From positions 166,523 to 230,522 of the forward strand of contig CAADGL010000015.1 in NCBI GenBank assembly GCA_900696525.1: a stretch of DNA of 64,000 nucleotides. The letters run 5' to 3'. Source of the DNA: an uncultured Planctomycetota bacterium (GTDB lineage: Bacteria; Planctomycetota; Phycisphaerae; UBA1845; Fen-1342). Position numbers and translations under genes: made by a program. The notes beneath the pieces were generated by a model that worked only from the letters and a program-made list of their open reading frames with translations, was not told where the DNA came from and did not search any database. This document shows positions 35,484 to 56,146 of this stretch, piece by piece (positions within the stretch are counted from its first letter, which is position 1; the number at the start of each line of letters is the position of its first letter).

Positions 35484-35512
35484 TTGCAGGGGAGCGCCTG
35501 CGTGCGTAGGAT
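35484..35512 (+). promoter_or_regulatory. Candidate lpxD promoter (TTGCAG-N17-TAGGAT)
   Basis: TTGCAG (35484-35489) and TAGGAT (35507-35512) are 17 nt apart; the predicted leader is about 32 nt. Confidence 0.45.
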
Positions 35513-35550
35513 CAGCCCTGGCATCGGCCGCCATTACGGCCGCGCCGCCC

Positions 35551-36654
35551 ATGAACTGGTACGAAACCCACGGGCTGGAAGCGCAGGACGTGAAACAGGC
35601 GACTCTGGCGCAGCTCTGCGACACGCTTCGCGAACGGGGCCTTTGTCCCGAGCTCCATGGCGACCCGCAGCGCGTCATCACCGCCGTCAACACGCTCGAA
35701 GACGCCCTCGAAGGGCAGATCTCGTTCCTGTCCAACCCGAAGTACGAGCGGTTGCTGCAAGAGACGCGGGCGTCGGCGGTCGTGCTGCGCCCCGGCGTCG
35801 AAGCCCCGCGGGGCCTCGATCTGATCCGCGTCGAAGACCCCTACGCCGCCATCACCATCCTCATCGTCGAGCTGCACGGCTACCGAAGGCACCGGCCCCC
35901 GAGAGCCGACGAAGGTCCGCCGAACATCGCGCCGACGGCGGTCATCGGGCCGAACGCGCGCATCTACCCGGGTGTGACGATCGACGACGAGGCGCGGATC
36001 GGCGCCGACGCGGTGATCTACCCCGGGTGCTACATCGGCCCGCGCTGCCGCATCGGCGACCAGGTGCTGCTGTACCCGAACGTGGTGATCTACGACGACA
36101 CGCACGTCGGCGACCGCGTCACGATCCACGCCAACACGGTCATCGGCGAGGATGGCCTGGGGTATGCCCCGGTCGCCGGCCGCTGGATCAAGATCCCGCA
36201 GATCGGGCGCGTGACGATCGGCGACGACGTGGAGATCGGCGCCAACTGCGCCGTCGACCGCGCCACGCTCGGCCAGACCAGCATCGGCAACGGCACCAAG
36301 TTCAGCAACCTGATCACCATCGGCCACGGCACGCGGATCGGCGCCCACTGTCTCTTCGTGGGCCAGGTCGGCCTGGCCGGCTCGGTCACCGTCGGCGACC
36401 ACGTCACGCTCGCGGGCCAGGCCGGCGTCGTCGGCCACATCCGCATCGGCGACCGCGTAACCGTCGGTGCGAAGGCCGGCGTCACGAACAATGTGCCCGA
36501 CGGCGAGACGGTGCTCGGACAGCCGGCGATCCCGATCCGCGACATGCGGCGCCAGGTCGCCTACATCGGCCGCCTGGGAGAGATGCACAAGACGATCAAG
36601 CGGCTGGAGGAGCGCCTGGCCGAGCTCGAAGCGCAGCTCCGCGCCAAGGCCTGA
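35551..36654 (+). CDS. lpxD: UDP-3-O-acylglucosamine N-acyltransferase LpxD
   Basis: A 367-residue enzyme of lipid A synthesis that moves a 3-hydroxyacyl chain from acyl carrier protein to the 2-amine of UDP-3-O-acylglucosamine. Residues 15-110 are the N-terminal uridine-binding domain (EDALEGQISFLSNPKYERLL). From about residue 120 the left-handed beta helix of hexapeptide repeats runs to 325 (IGPNARIYPGVTIDDEARIG; IGEDGLGYAP; GANCAVDRATLGQT). The catalytic His is in FSNLITIGHGTRIG. A C-terminal helix of charged residues (IKRLEERLAELEAQL) helps trimer formation. It points to an outer membrane with lipid A. Length is slightly above the usual 340, due to the N-terminal domain. Confidence 0.95.
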   Translation: MNWYETHGLEAQDVKQATLAQLCDTLRERGLCPELHGDPQRVITAVNTLEDALEGQISFLSNPKYERLLQETRASAVVLRPGVEAPRGLDLIRVEDPYAAITILIVELHGYRRHRPPRADEGPPNIAPTAVIGPNARIYPGVTIDDEARIGADAVIYPGCYIGPRCRIGDQVLLYPNVVIYDDTHVGDRVTIHANTVIGEDGLGYAPVAGRWIKIPQIGRVTIGDDVEIGANCAVDRATLGQTSIGNGTKFSNLITIGHGTRIGAHCLFVGQVGLAGSVTVGDHVTLAGQAGVVGHIRIGDRVTVGAKAGVTNNVPDGETVLGQPAIPIRDMRRQVAYIGRLGEMHKTIKRLEERLAELEAQLRAKA

Positions 36655-36694
36655 CGCGAAGGCGTCATACCCCCGGAACCGAGAATCTCACCAT

Positions 36695-37303
36695 CTACGA
36701 CGCCACCTTGAACCGCCGCGGCGCACCCGAGATCACGCGGCCGTCTTTGCGCTCGTAGGAAAACTGCACCTCGATGTCGCGGCCTTGCAGCTTCAGGTCG
36801 TCCGGCCACGTCAGGTAGAAATTGTACGGATACCCCATCACCGTCACCTTGCGCACGCGGAACTTCATCGCCTCGTTCTCGTCCAGCCGCCACGAGTGCC
36901 GCAGGACGCGCTGCGGCTGGCCATCGGCGCCGCGCTCGACCGTGTACAGGTGACAGTTGATGGCGCCCGAAACGAACGCGCCGCGCTCCGTCTGGGCCGA
37001 CACGAAGTACACCGGAACCTTGAACCCCACCGCCCCACGGTCGGAGTCATACAGCCAGGGCACCGGCTGCCAGAACTGCGAGATGGAGACGATGTCGTCG
37101 CGCGCCGCCACCCGGGATGCGTCGATCTCGCTCGTCCGGCCGCCGGTCGTCGTCCCCGTGCCGAGCAGCCGGCCCGACGAGCCGCCGCTCGGGTTCGGCC
37201 CCGGCTGTGGCCCTTGGCAACCCGGCGCCGCGAGCACCGCCAGCGCAAGCGCCGCGGCACGCAGCGCCCAGCTCCCGGCCACACCGAACCTGGCTCCGAC
37301 CAT
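36695..37303 (-). CDS. Putative lipoprotein encoded just after the giant secretin
   Basis: A 202-residue exported protein. The N-terminus has a hydrophobic signal (LRAAALALAVLAAP) ending at a Cys in LAAPGCQG, a plausible though imperfect lipobox. A Gly/Ser/Pro linker follows, then a 150-residue domain rich in beta strands and aromatic residues (ISQFWQPVPWLYDSDRG; VMGYPYNFYLTWPDDL). I know no family for it. It lies 77 nt downstream of the 4,343-residue secretin on the same strand, so one transcript is likely. A pilot or accessory role for the secretin is a reasonable guess, not shown. The ATG at 37303 is chosen for its AGAGG site; an ATG 6 codons earlier is the alternative. Confidence 0.72.
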   Translation of the reverse strand: MVGARFGVAGSWALRAAALALAVLAAPGCQGPQPGPNPSGGSSGRLLGTGTTTGGRTSEIDASRVAARDDIVSISQFWQPVPWLYDSDRGAVGFKVPVYFVSAQTERGAFVSGAINCHLYTVERGADGQPQRVLRHSWRLDENEAMKFRVRKVTVMGYPYNFYLTWPDDLKLQGRDIEVQFSYERKDGRVISGAPRRFKVAS

Positions 37304-37380
37304 GTACGTCCTCTGCCCCACGCTTCAGCCCCCGCGCTCACAGCGGGCCGCCGTTCCCCCACGCGAAGCCCTGCCCGCGA

Positions 37381-50412
<13,032 letters not shown>

Positions 50413-50824
50413 CGCTACACCTCGTCTGCAACCAGAACCCGACTGCCGGCCCTGCGTAGCGACCGGCCACCGGACCGGGAAACCGCCATGCGCTGCCGCT
50501 GCCCCCGGGGCAGCGACCCGCGCGACGCCCTTTTATACCCGCACTACCACCCCCGGTGACAGGGGAATCCGACCCCGGAACCGCCGCGCAGGCCGCGGAG
50601 GAAGCCCAGCCCGGGCCGCGAGTTGCGGCCGCCGCATCTACCCAGCCGGAGCCGCCGGCCGCCGCCCCCGTTCGCGTTCCGCCCGCTGCGCCGCACGGCG
50701 CCGCTCCTCAACCGGTTCAGGGGCATGAAAGCCGATTGACACGGGCGAACATGCCCGCCGGAACACGGGTTGCCAGGTGAAAGATGACGGCCGCCGTTTC
50801 GTTTGGCCCGCGGGGAGGTGCGTC
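50413..50824. other. Divergent control region between the giant secretin and a DUF4405 gene
   Basis: On the minus strand a TATAAA (50537-50532) within GGGTATAAAAGGG is the best -10 candidate for the secretin, with a leader of about 115 nt and no good -35. GCTGCCCC/GGGGCAGC (50498-50514) is a tight palindrome in that leader. On the plus strand a consensus TTGACA (50736-50741) may serve the DUF4405 gene, but no clear -10 follows. No further gene is supported. Confidence 0.4.
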
Positions 50825-51406
50825 ATGCGGCGCAATACGCTCAACTTCGTCACCGACACCGTTACCCTGCTTGTCATGCTTTCCATGATCGCCACCGGGT
50901 TGCTCATCCGCTACGTGCTGCCACCCGGGAGCCGCGGCGGGAGCGGGCTGAGCCTGTGGGGGTGGACGCGACACGACTGGGGCGACCTGCATTTCTGGCT
51001 GGCCGTGTCGCTCGGCGCCCTGCTGCTCGTGCACGTGGCCCTCCACTGGTCGTGGGTCTGCACCACCGTCAAGCGCTTCGTCCGCCCTGAAGCACCGCTC
51101 GTGTGCACCTGGCGGCGAAACGTGTACGGCGGCGCATTCATCGCGCTGCTGGCCGGCCTCGTCGGCGGATTCGTCTGGCTGGCCTCCGCGAACGTCGTCC
51201 GCGGCGCCACCGAGCCGCAGCATCGCCAGCTTCGCCTCGGCCGCGCCGATCGTGACGTCGCCGAAATCGGCCCCGGAGGCGGCCGGGCCGGGAATCAATC
51301 CGCGGCCGCAAACGGCGCGCGTCAGGAGCGCCGGCTCAGCGGTGGCGAAGGCGCCAGGGGCGGGCGCGGCGGAGGCGGCAGCCGCGGGGGGCCGGGGCGC
51401 GGGTGA
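50825..51406 (+). CDS. DUF4405 family membrane protein
   Basis: A 193-residue protein. Three hydrophobic segments are seen (VTLLVMLSMIATGLLIRYVL; LHFWLAVSLGALLLVHVALH; GGAFIALLAGLVGGFVWLA). The HDWGDLHFW and LHWSWV histidines are typical of the DUF4405 group, which resembles cytochrome b-type helices and could bind haem; function is unproven. The C-terminal 60 residues are Arg/Gly-rich and disordered. GGGGAGG (50812-50818) lies 6 nt before the ATG at 50825, which decides the start against an in-frame GTG at 50777. The 167 nt downstream hold no gene, only a short GCGCGAC/GTCGCGC inverted repeat. Confidence 0.75.
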   Translation: MRRNTLNFVTDTVTLLVMLSMIATGLLIRYVLPPGSRGGSGLSLWGWTRHDWGDLHFWLAVSLGALLLVHVALHWSWVCTTVKRFVRPEAPLVCTWRRNVYGGAFIALLAGLVGGFVWLASANVVRGATEPQHRQLRLGRADRDVAEIGPGGGRAGNQSAAANGARQERRLSGGEGARGGRGGGGSRGGPGRG

Positions 51407-51573
51407 AGCTCGCGCGACAGGTCGCGCGCCGCCCTGGACGGATGGTGACGGCGGGTCAGGCGGGGAGCCTCTGAAAGAGGGTGGCACGGGCCATCAGCCT
51501 GTGCGCCCGTGCGTCACGCGGCAAAGGCCGAGAGCGGCGAGTGCCCCTTGCCGCGTTGACGCACGGCGCGGCG

Positions 51574-52779
51574 CTACTCGGCGCTGCGCTCCACGACCAG
51601 GAACGCGACCTCGCGCTTCTCGGCCCGCAGCTCCAGGCCGAGCTGATCGCGCGCCGCGGCGGAGAGCGCCTCCACCGTGTCCTCGGCCGGCCAGTTGAAC
51701 GTGACGTCGTAGCGCGCGGTCAGTCCGGTCTCGTCGAAGACCGGCGCCGAGAGCCGATACCCGAACTGCTCGGCGATCGTGCCGGCGCCGTGGTTGATGA
51801 AGCTGAACGAGGTGGGGCTCGCGTTGGACGAAGAGCCGCCGCCCGCGTCCATCGCCGTCGCGGGGAGCTTCGCGCCGCCCTCGGCGACACGCAGCACGCA
51901 GGCGTCCACGGTTCGCTTCTCGATGCGCGTCCGCAGGCCGAAGGTCGCCGCGCACGCGCCGCGCAGCAGCTCGAGCAGGGCTCCGTGCGACGCCGACGGA
52001 GCGCTGATCGTCGCGTCGAAGCGGTCGCGCGGCCCATCGGCGCGCCAATCCACGCGGTAGCTCGGGACCCCGTGGGCGTACTCGACAAGATCGCGCGCCG
52101 TGTAGCTCTTCAGCGTGATGCGCCCCCGGCCGGTCGTGCTGCCCATCCCCGCGCCAGAGGCCGGCGCGATGCGCAACTGGAAAAGCGCCTCGGCGCCGTC
52201 CGGTCCCGGCGGGGCCGGCGCGACCGTGATGGCGACCGGCGCGGACGGCGCATCACTGGCGACGAGCTTGCCCGCAAGCAGGTCCTCAATGGTCTGCCGG
52301 GTCACCTGCGTGGGCGAGGTGACGGCGGCGACGCGGCCGCGGGCATCGACGAGGATCGTCTGCGGAATCGCGGTCAGGCCATAGCCCAGCAGCACGGAGC
52401 GGTCCGTGTCGAGGCCGACCCAGCCGTGAATCTGGCGCTTGTCCTTCAGGAACTTCGTGATCTTGGCCAGTGGCTCATCGGTGATCGAGATGAACACCAC
52501 GGGCTTGTCCTTGAACGCGTCGGTCAGCTCGTTCATGTGCGGAATGGCGGCGACGCACGGCGCGCACCACGTCGCCCAGAACTCCAGCACGACCGCCTTG
52601 CCGCGCAGCGCCTCCCAGGTCGCCTGCGCCCCGGGCGGCGCGTTCAGCAGGTGCTCCAGCACGAGCGGCGGCGCCGGCTGCCCGGGCCTGGGCAGGGCGG
52701 GCCGCTCCTGGGCGCAGGCCGACGACGCCAGCACGCCCAACGTCAGACCAACAAGACCGCTGTACACGATGCGGCGCAC
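51574..52779 (-). CDS. TlpA-like thioredoxin fused to a DUF3738 (TIGR03435) domain
   Basis: A 401-residue exported protein. A signal peptide (VYSGLVGLTLGVLASSACAQ) is followed by a redoxin domain (residues about 35-165) with the active site FWATWCAPCVAAIP and the cis-Pro loop LTAIPQTILVDARG. Residues about 205-400 match the DUF3738 pattern (ITLKSYTARDLVEYA; PVFDETGLTARYDVTFNW; ARDQLGLELRAEKREV). It probably reduces disulfides outside the cytoplasm; the DUF3738 role is unknown. GTG at 52779 is chosen because GGGAGG lies 6 nt upstream and the protein then starts at its signal peptide. The GTG comes 2 nt after the ligD stop, and its ribosome site lies inside ligD, so the two are coupled. Confidence 0.85.
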   Translation of the reverse strand: MRRIVYSGLVGLTLGVLASSACAQERPALPRPGQPAPPLVLEHLLNAPPGAQATWEALRGKAVVLEFWATWCAPCVAAIPHMNELTDAFKDKPVVFISITDEPLAKITKFLKDKRQIHGWVGLDTDRSVLLGYGLTAIPQTILVDARGRVAAVTSPTQVTRQTIEDLLAGKLVASDAPSAPVAITVAPAPPGPDGAEALFQLRIAPASGAGMGSTTGRGRITLKSYTARDLVEYAHGVPSYRVDWRADGPRDRFDATISAPSASHGALLELLRGACAATFGLRTRIEKRTVDACVLRVAEGGAKLPATAMDAGGGSSSNASPTSFSFINHGAGTIAEQFGYRLSAPVFDETGLTARYDVTFNWPAEDTVEALSAAARDQLGLELRAEKREVAFLVVERSAE

Positions 52780-52781
52780 GT

Positions 52782-55043
52782 TCAACCTCCCGTTCTCGAT
52801 TCGCGCAGCCAGCGCGCCAGGCGCTCCTGCGCGGCCTTGGTCACACTCTGGCGGCAACTCAGGAAGTCCTCCCACGGATCCCGCCGCAGGTTCGCGATCC
52901 GCCGCGGCAGGCTGTGCAGCGTAAAACCAATCGGATGAGCGTCAAGCTCGTCCCAGAACACCGGGGCCGAGACCGGAGCGCCCGGCCGCGCCCGCGTCGA
53001 GTACGCCGCGACCGCCGTCGCGCCGCGAACGTTCCGCAGGTAGTCGACGAAAACGCGTCCCTGCCGCGCCCATTTCGCCATCGTCGCCACGTAGCGTTTC
53101 GGCTCGCGCGCCGCCAGCACTTTCGCCACGCCGCCGCAGAAGTCCTTGATCTCGTCCCATCCGCCGCGCCGCGTGATCGGCACGACGACGTGGATGCCCT
53201 TGCCGCCCGACGTCTTGGCGAAGCTCTGCAAGCCCAGGTCGGCGAGCAGGTCGCGGACCGCCTTGGCTGCCTCAACGACCTGGCGCCAGCCGACCTCCGG
53301 GCCCGGGTCCAGGTCGAAGATCAGCCGGTCCGGGCGATCCACGTCGTCCTCGCGGCTGCCCCAGGGGTGAATCTCCAGCACGCTGAGCTGCGCCAGCGTA
53401 ACCAGCCCGCGCACGTCGTCGATCGCGATGTACGGGTCCTTGCCCTCCCCCTCGCGCACCGGCGAATCACGCAGGTGCGCGATCGACGCGTCGCCGACGT
53501 GCTTCTGAAAGAACGACTCGTTCTCCAGCCCCTCAGGCGCGCGAAACAGGCTCAGCGGCCGCTTCACCACGTGCGGCAGCATGCGCTCCGCCACCGCCTC
53601 GTAGTAGTGCGCCAGCATCCGCTTCGTCACCCGGTCCTCCGGATACAGGATCCGGTCCGGATTGGTCAGCCGCACGCCGCAAACCGTCGCCCGCGGCTCG
53701 ACCGCCACCGCGGCAATCCGCCGCTCCGGCGCCCTGGCGGCCAGCGACGTCTCGGCTTCGGGCCCTCCCGCCGGCGGGCAATCGACGACCTGCCAGGCTT
53801 TCGACGCCTTGCCGGGATACGGGCTGGCGGCGCGCTTCGACACGATCCCCGCCGCGCCCAGCCGCGCCGCCTGGGCAAAGACCGCGTCGCCGTTGCCGAC
53901 GATGTGATCGCAGTAACGCAGCGCCTTGGCCTCCGCCGCCCCGGCCGCGATGAGCCTGTGCAGCAGCGCTTTTCGCTCGCTCAGCGCCACGCGCCTCAGG
54001 TCGAAGCCGCCGCAGAACGGCAGGTCGAAGGCGTGGTACTGCACGAGGTCCTGGCGCCCGGACTGCGCCGCCGCGGCGAGCGCCCGCGCATCGGGCGCGC
54101 CGCGGGCATCGGTCACGACGAGCAGGCCGTCGAGGATGGCGGACTGGACCGGAAGACGCCCGACGGCCCGCGCGACCTCCGGCCAGGCGCGCGTGCAGTC
54201 CGCCCCCTGCTCGTCCAGCAGGCGCACCTCGTCGGAGCGCAGAAACGCCAGCACCCGCGCCCCGCTTAGCTTCAACTCGTGCAGCCAGCCGTCGCCGCCG
54301 GGGACGCGCTCGGCCACCACGGGCCGCACCGCTCGCAACGTCGCCGGCTGCGGGGCCGACCTGGCGCCCGGCGCTGCGGCGATGTTGAGGTCAGCGGGCC
54401 CGTGCAGGCCCGGCGAGCGGCGCCAGCGCTCCTCGGCCGGGCCGCGCGCCCCGTCGGTCGTCCAGATGCGCTGACGATCCTGTGCGATCTCGCGGATGGT
54501 GCGGTTGCTCGCGACGCTGAAGGGCTCGGCGTCGGTGACGCTGTATTCCTGCTCGGGACGCGCCGCCGCGTCGCGCTCCTTGATCAGCAGCCAGTTCTTG
54601 CCGTCGGCGTTGCGCGGACCGGTCATGCGCACCAGCGTCCAGGCGCCGCGCAGCTTCTGGCCGGCGATCTCGAACTTGATCGTTCCTTCGCGATAACTCC
54701 GCCGCGCGTCGTCCAGGCAGCGCCACGTCCCCCGGTCCCACAACATCACCGTCCCGCCGCCATACTGTCCCTCCGGGATCACGCCCTCGAAGTCGCCGTA
54801 CTCCAGCGGATGGTCCTCAGTCTGCACCGCCAGCCGCTTCTCCTTCGGGTCGAGGCTCGGCCCCTTCGGCAACGCCCAGCTCAGCAGCACCCCGTCCAGC
54901 TCCAGCCGCAGGTCGTAGTGCAGCCGCCGCGCATCGTGCTTCTGGATCACGTAGCGCCCGACCGGCGGCGCAGCATCGAGGCCGCCGGCCGGCTCCGGCG
55001 TCCGCTGAAAGTCGCGTTTGCGTTGGTATTCTCGCAGTCCCAC
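52782..55043 (-). CDS. ligD: LigD-type protein: phosphoesterase, degenerate ligase and polymerase domains
   Basis: A 753-residue protein in Pseudomonas-like domain order. Residues 15-160 are the 3'-phosphoesterase (YVIQKHDARRLHYDLRLELDG; EDHPLEYGDFEGVIPEGQYG), apparently intact. Residues 195-425 align with the ATP-dependent ligase adenylation domain, but motif I is K258-LSG instead of KxDG, motif III is LDGLL with Leu307 for Glu, motif IV is AGIVSKR with Ala398 for Glu, and motif V is WQVVDC without its lysines; the OB-fold is missing. Residues 440-745 are the polymerase/primase domain with Asp577 and Asp579 (FDLDPGP) and KTSGGKGIHVVVP. So end processing and synthesis look possible, but ligation does not. 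The start is GTG at 55043. No Ku gene is in the window. Confidence 0.9.
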   Translation of the reverse strand: MGLREYQRKRDFQRTPEPAGGLDAAPPVGRYVIQKHDARRLHYDLRLELDGVLLSWALPKGPSLDPKEKRLAVQTEDHPLEYGDFEGVIPEGQYGGGTVMLWDRGTWRCLDDARRSYREGTIKFEIAGQKLRGAWTLVRMTGPRNADGKNWLLIKERDAAARPEQEYSVTDAEPFSVASNRTIREIAQDRQRIWTTDGARGPAEERWRRSPGLHGPADLNIAAAPGARSAPQPATLRAVRPVVAERVPGGDGWLHELKLSGARVLAFLRSDEVRLLDEQGADCTRAWPEVARAVGRLPVQSAILDGLLVVTDARGAPDARALAAAAQSGRQDLVQYHAFDLPFCGGFDLRRVALSERKALLHRLIAAGAAEAKALRYCDHIVGNGDAVFAQAARLGAAGIVSKRAASPYPGKASKAWQVVDCPPAGGPEAETSLAARAPERRIAAVAVEPRATVCGVRLTNPDRILYPEDRVTKRMLAHYYEAVAERMLPHVVKRPLSLFRAPEGLENESFFQKHVGDASIAHLRDSPVREGEGKDPYIAIDDVRGLVTLAQLSVLEIHPWGSREDDVDRPDRLIFDLDPGPEVGWRQVVEAAKAVRDLLADLGLQSFAKTSGGKGIHVVVPITRRGGWDEIKDFCGGVAKVLAAREPKRYVATMAKWARQGRVFVDYLRNVRGATAVAAYSTRARPGAPVSAPVFWDELDAHPIGFTLHSLPRRIANLRRDPWEDFLSCRQSVTKAAQERLARWLRESRTGG

Positions 55044-55239
55044 GCCGGCCCGCCCACACGTGGCCAGGCGATCCCAGAAGCCAGTTACTGATACGAGCCG
55101 TCTCCGGCCGGTGCGATCGAACGGGAGTCGTAGCCTCTTCGTCGCAGCCGCTCCCTTCCGGGCGCGCTCGCGGCTCCGGGATAACCTGTCCCTCTACAGC
55201 ATAACCCGCCGGCGCCGCGCCACCTCGGTCGCCGCCGGA

Positions 55240-55245
55240 TATACT
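55240..55245 (+). promoter_or_regulatory. -10 box TATACT seven nt before a start codon
   Basis: TATACT is followed by CGCCGGC and the ATG at 55253. There is no Shine-Dalgarno, which suggests a leaderless transcript for the operon that follows. The -35 region (GCGCCA) is weak. Confidence 0.4.
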
Positions 55246-55252
55246 CGCCGGC

Positions 55253-56146
55253 ATGTCGCAGACCGATCTTCCGTCGGGCGCCGCGGTGCGCGAATGGGCG
55301 TGTGTGAACGGCGAACTGATGCCGGCGGAGCAGGCGCGCGTCAGCGTGTTCGACAGCGGCTTCATGCAGGGGGTGGGGCTGTTCGAGACGATGCGGGCCT
55401 ATCGCGGGCGCGTCTTCCGCGCCGGGCGTCACGTCGACCGGCTGATTCAGTCGGCCCGGGCGCTGGGCTGGACCGCGCCCATCGATGCCGACGCGCTGCT
55501 GGAGGCGGTCCACGCCGTAACGGCGGCCACCGAGGCCGACAGCGCCCGGGTCCGTCTCACGGTCAGCACGGGCTCGCTGCGCGCCGGCGCATCCGACGCG
55601 CCGGGCGTGACGGTCGTGGCCAGCGCTTCGCCCGGGGCCGAATACCCGCTGGAGCTCTATCAGAAGGGCGTGACGCTCGCGGTCTCCCCCTGGCGCCAGG
55701 CGCCCGACCCGACCGCCGGCCACAAGACGACCAGCTACTTCGGGCGCCTCGCGGCCCTGCGGGCGGCGCACCAGCGCGGCGCCTTCGAGGCCCTTTGGCT
55801 CACGCCCGACGAGCGCATCGCCGAAGGCTCCATCAGCTCCCTCTTCGCCGTCGTCGGCGACGAGCTGCTCACGCCGCCGCTCGATACCCCGGTGCTCCCC
55901 GGCATCACCCGCGCCACGGTCCTGGAGCTGGCCGCGGCCGGCGGAATACGGTACCGCGAGACGCCGTTTCAGCTCGACAACCTGCTCGCGGCCGACGAGA
56001 TCTTCCTCACCAACAGCCTGATGCAGCTCATGCCGGTCGTGCGAATCGAACGCAGCCCGATCGGCATCGAGAAACCCGGCGAACTGACGCTGCGCCTGCT
56101 CGAACGCTATCGCGAACTCGTCGCCCGGGAGTGCGGCGATGCCTGA
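55253..56146 (+). CDS. PLP-dependent class IV aminotransferase (PabC/IlvE-like)
   Basis: A 297-residue fold-type IV PLP enzyme. It starts with the family block WACVNGELMPAEQARVSVFD and FMQGVGLFETMRAYRG. The PLP lysine is in TAGHKTTSYFGRLAA near residue 160, and the cofactor-phosphate loops are EGSISSLFAVV and TNSLMQLMPVVRI. The family includes branched-chain aminotransferases, D-amino acid aminotransferase and aminodeoxychorismate lyase. The short length and KTTSY favour a PabC-like lyase for p-aminobenzoate or a D-amino acid enzyme over IlvE, but this is not decisive. It overlaps the next start by 8 nt. Confidence 0.85.
   Translation: MSQTDLPSGAAVREWACVNGELMPAEQARVSVFDSGFMQGVGLFETMRAYRGRVFRAGRHVDRLIQSARALGWTAPIDADALLEAVHAVTAATEADSARVRLTVSTGSLRAGASDAPGVTVVASASPGAEYPLELYQKGVTLAVSPWRQAPDPTAGHKTTSYFGRLAALRAAHQRGAFEALWLTPDERIAEGSISSLFAVVGDELLTPPLDTPVLPGITRATVLELAAAGGIRYRETPFQLDNLLAADEIFLTNSLMQLMPVVRIERSPIGIEKPGELTLRLLERYRELVARECGDA

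Noticed and set aside
50498..50514. GC palindrome in the secretin leader as a terminator
   Set aside because: The loop is only one base and no U-tract follows on either strand.
52782..55043. Annotation as a fully functional ATP-dependent DNA ligase D
   Set aside because: Catalytic residues of motifs I, III, IV and V in the ligase domain are replaced and the OB-fold is absent.
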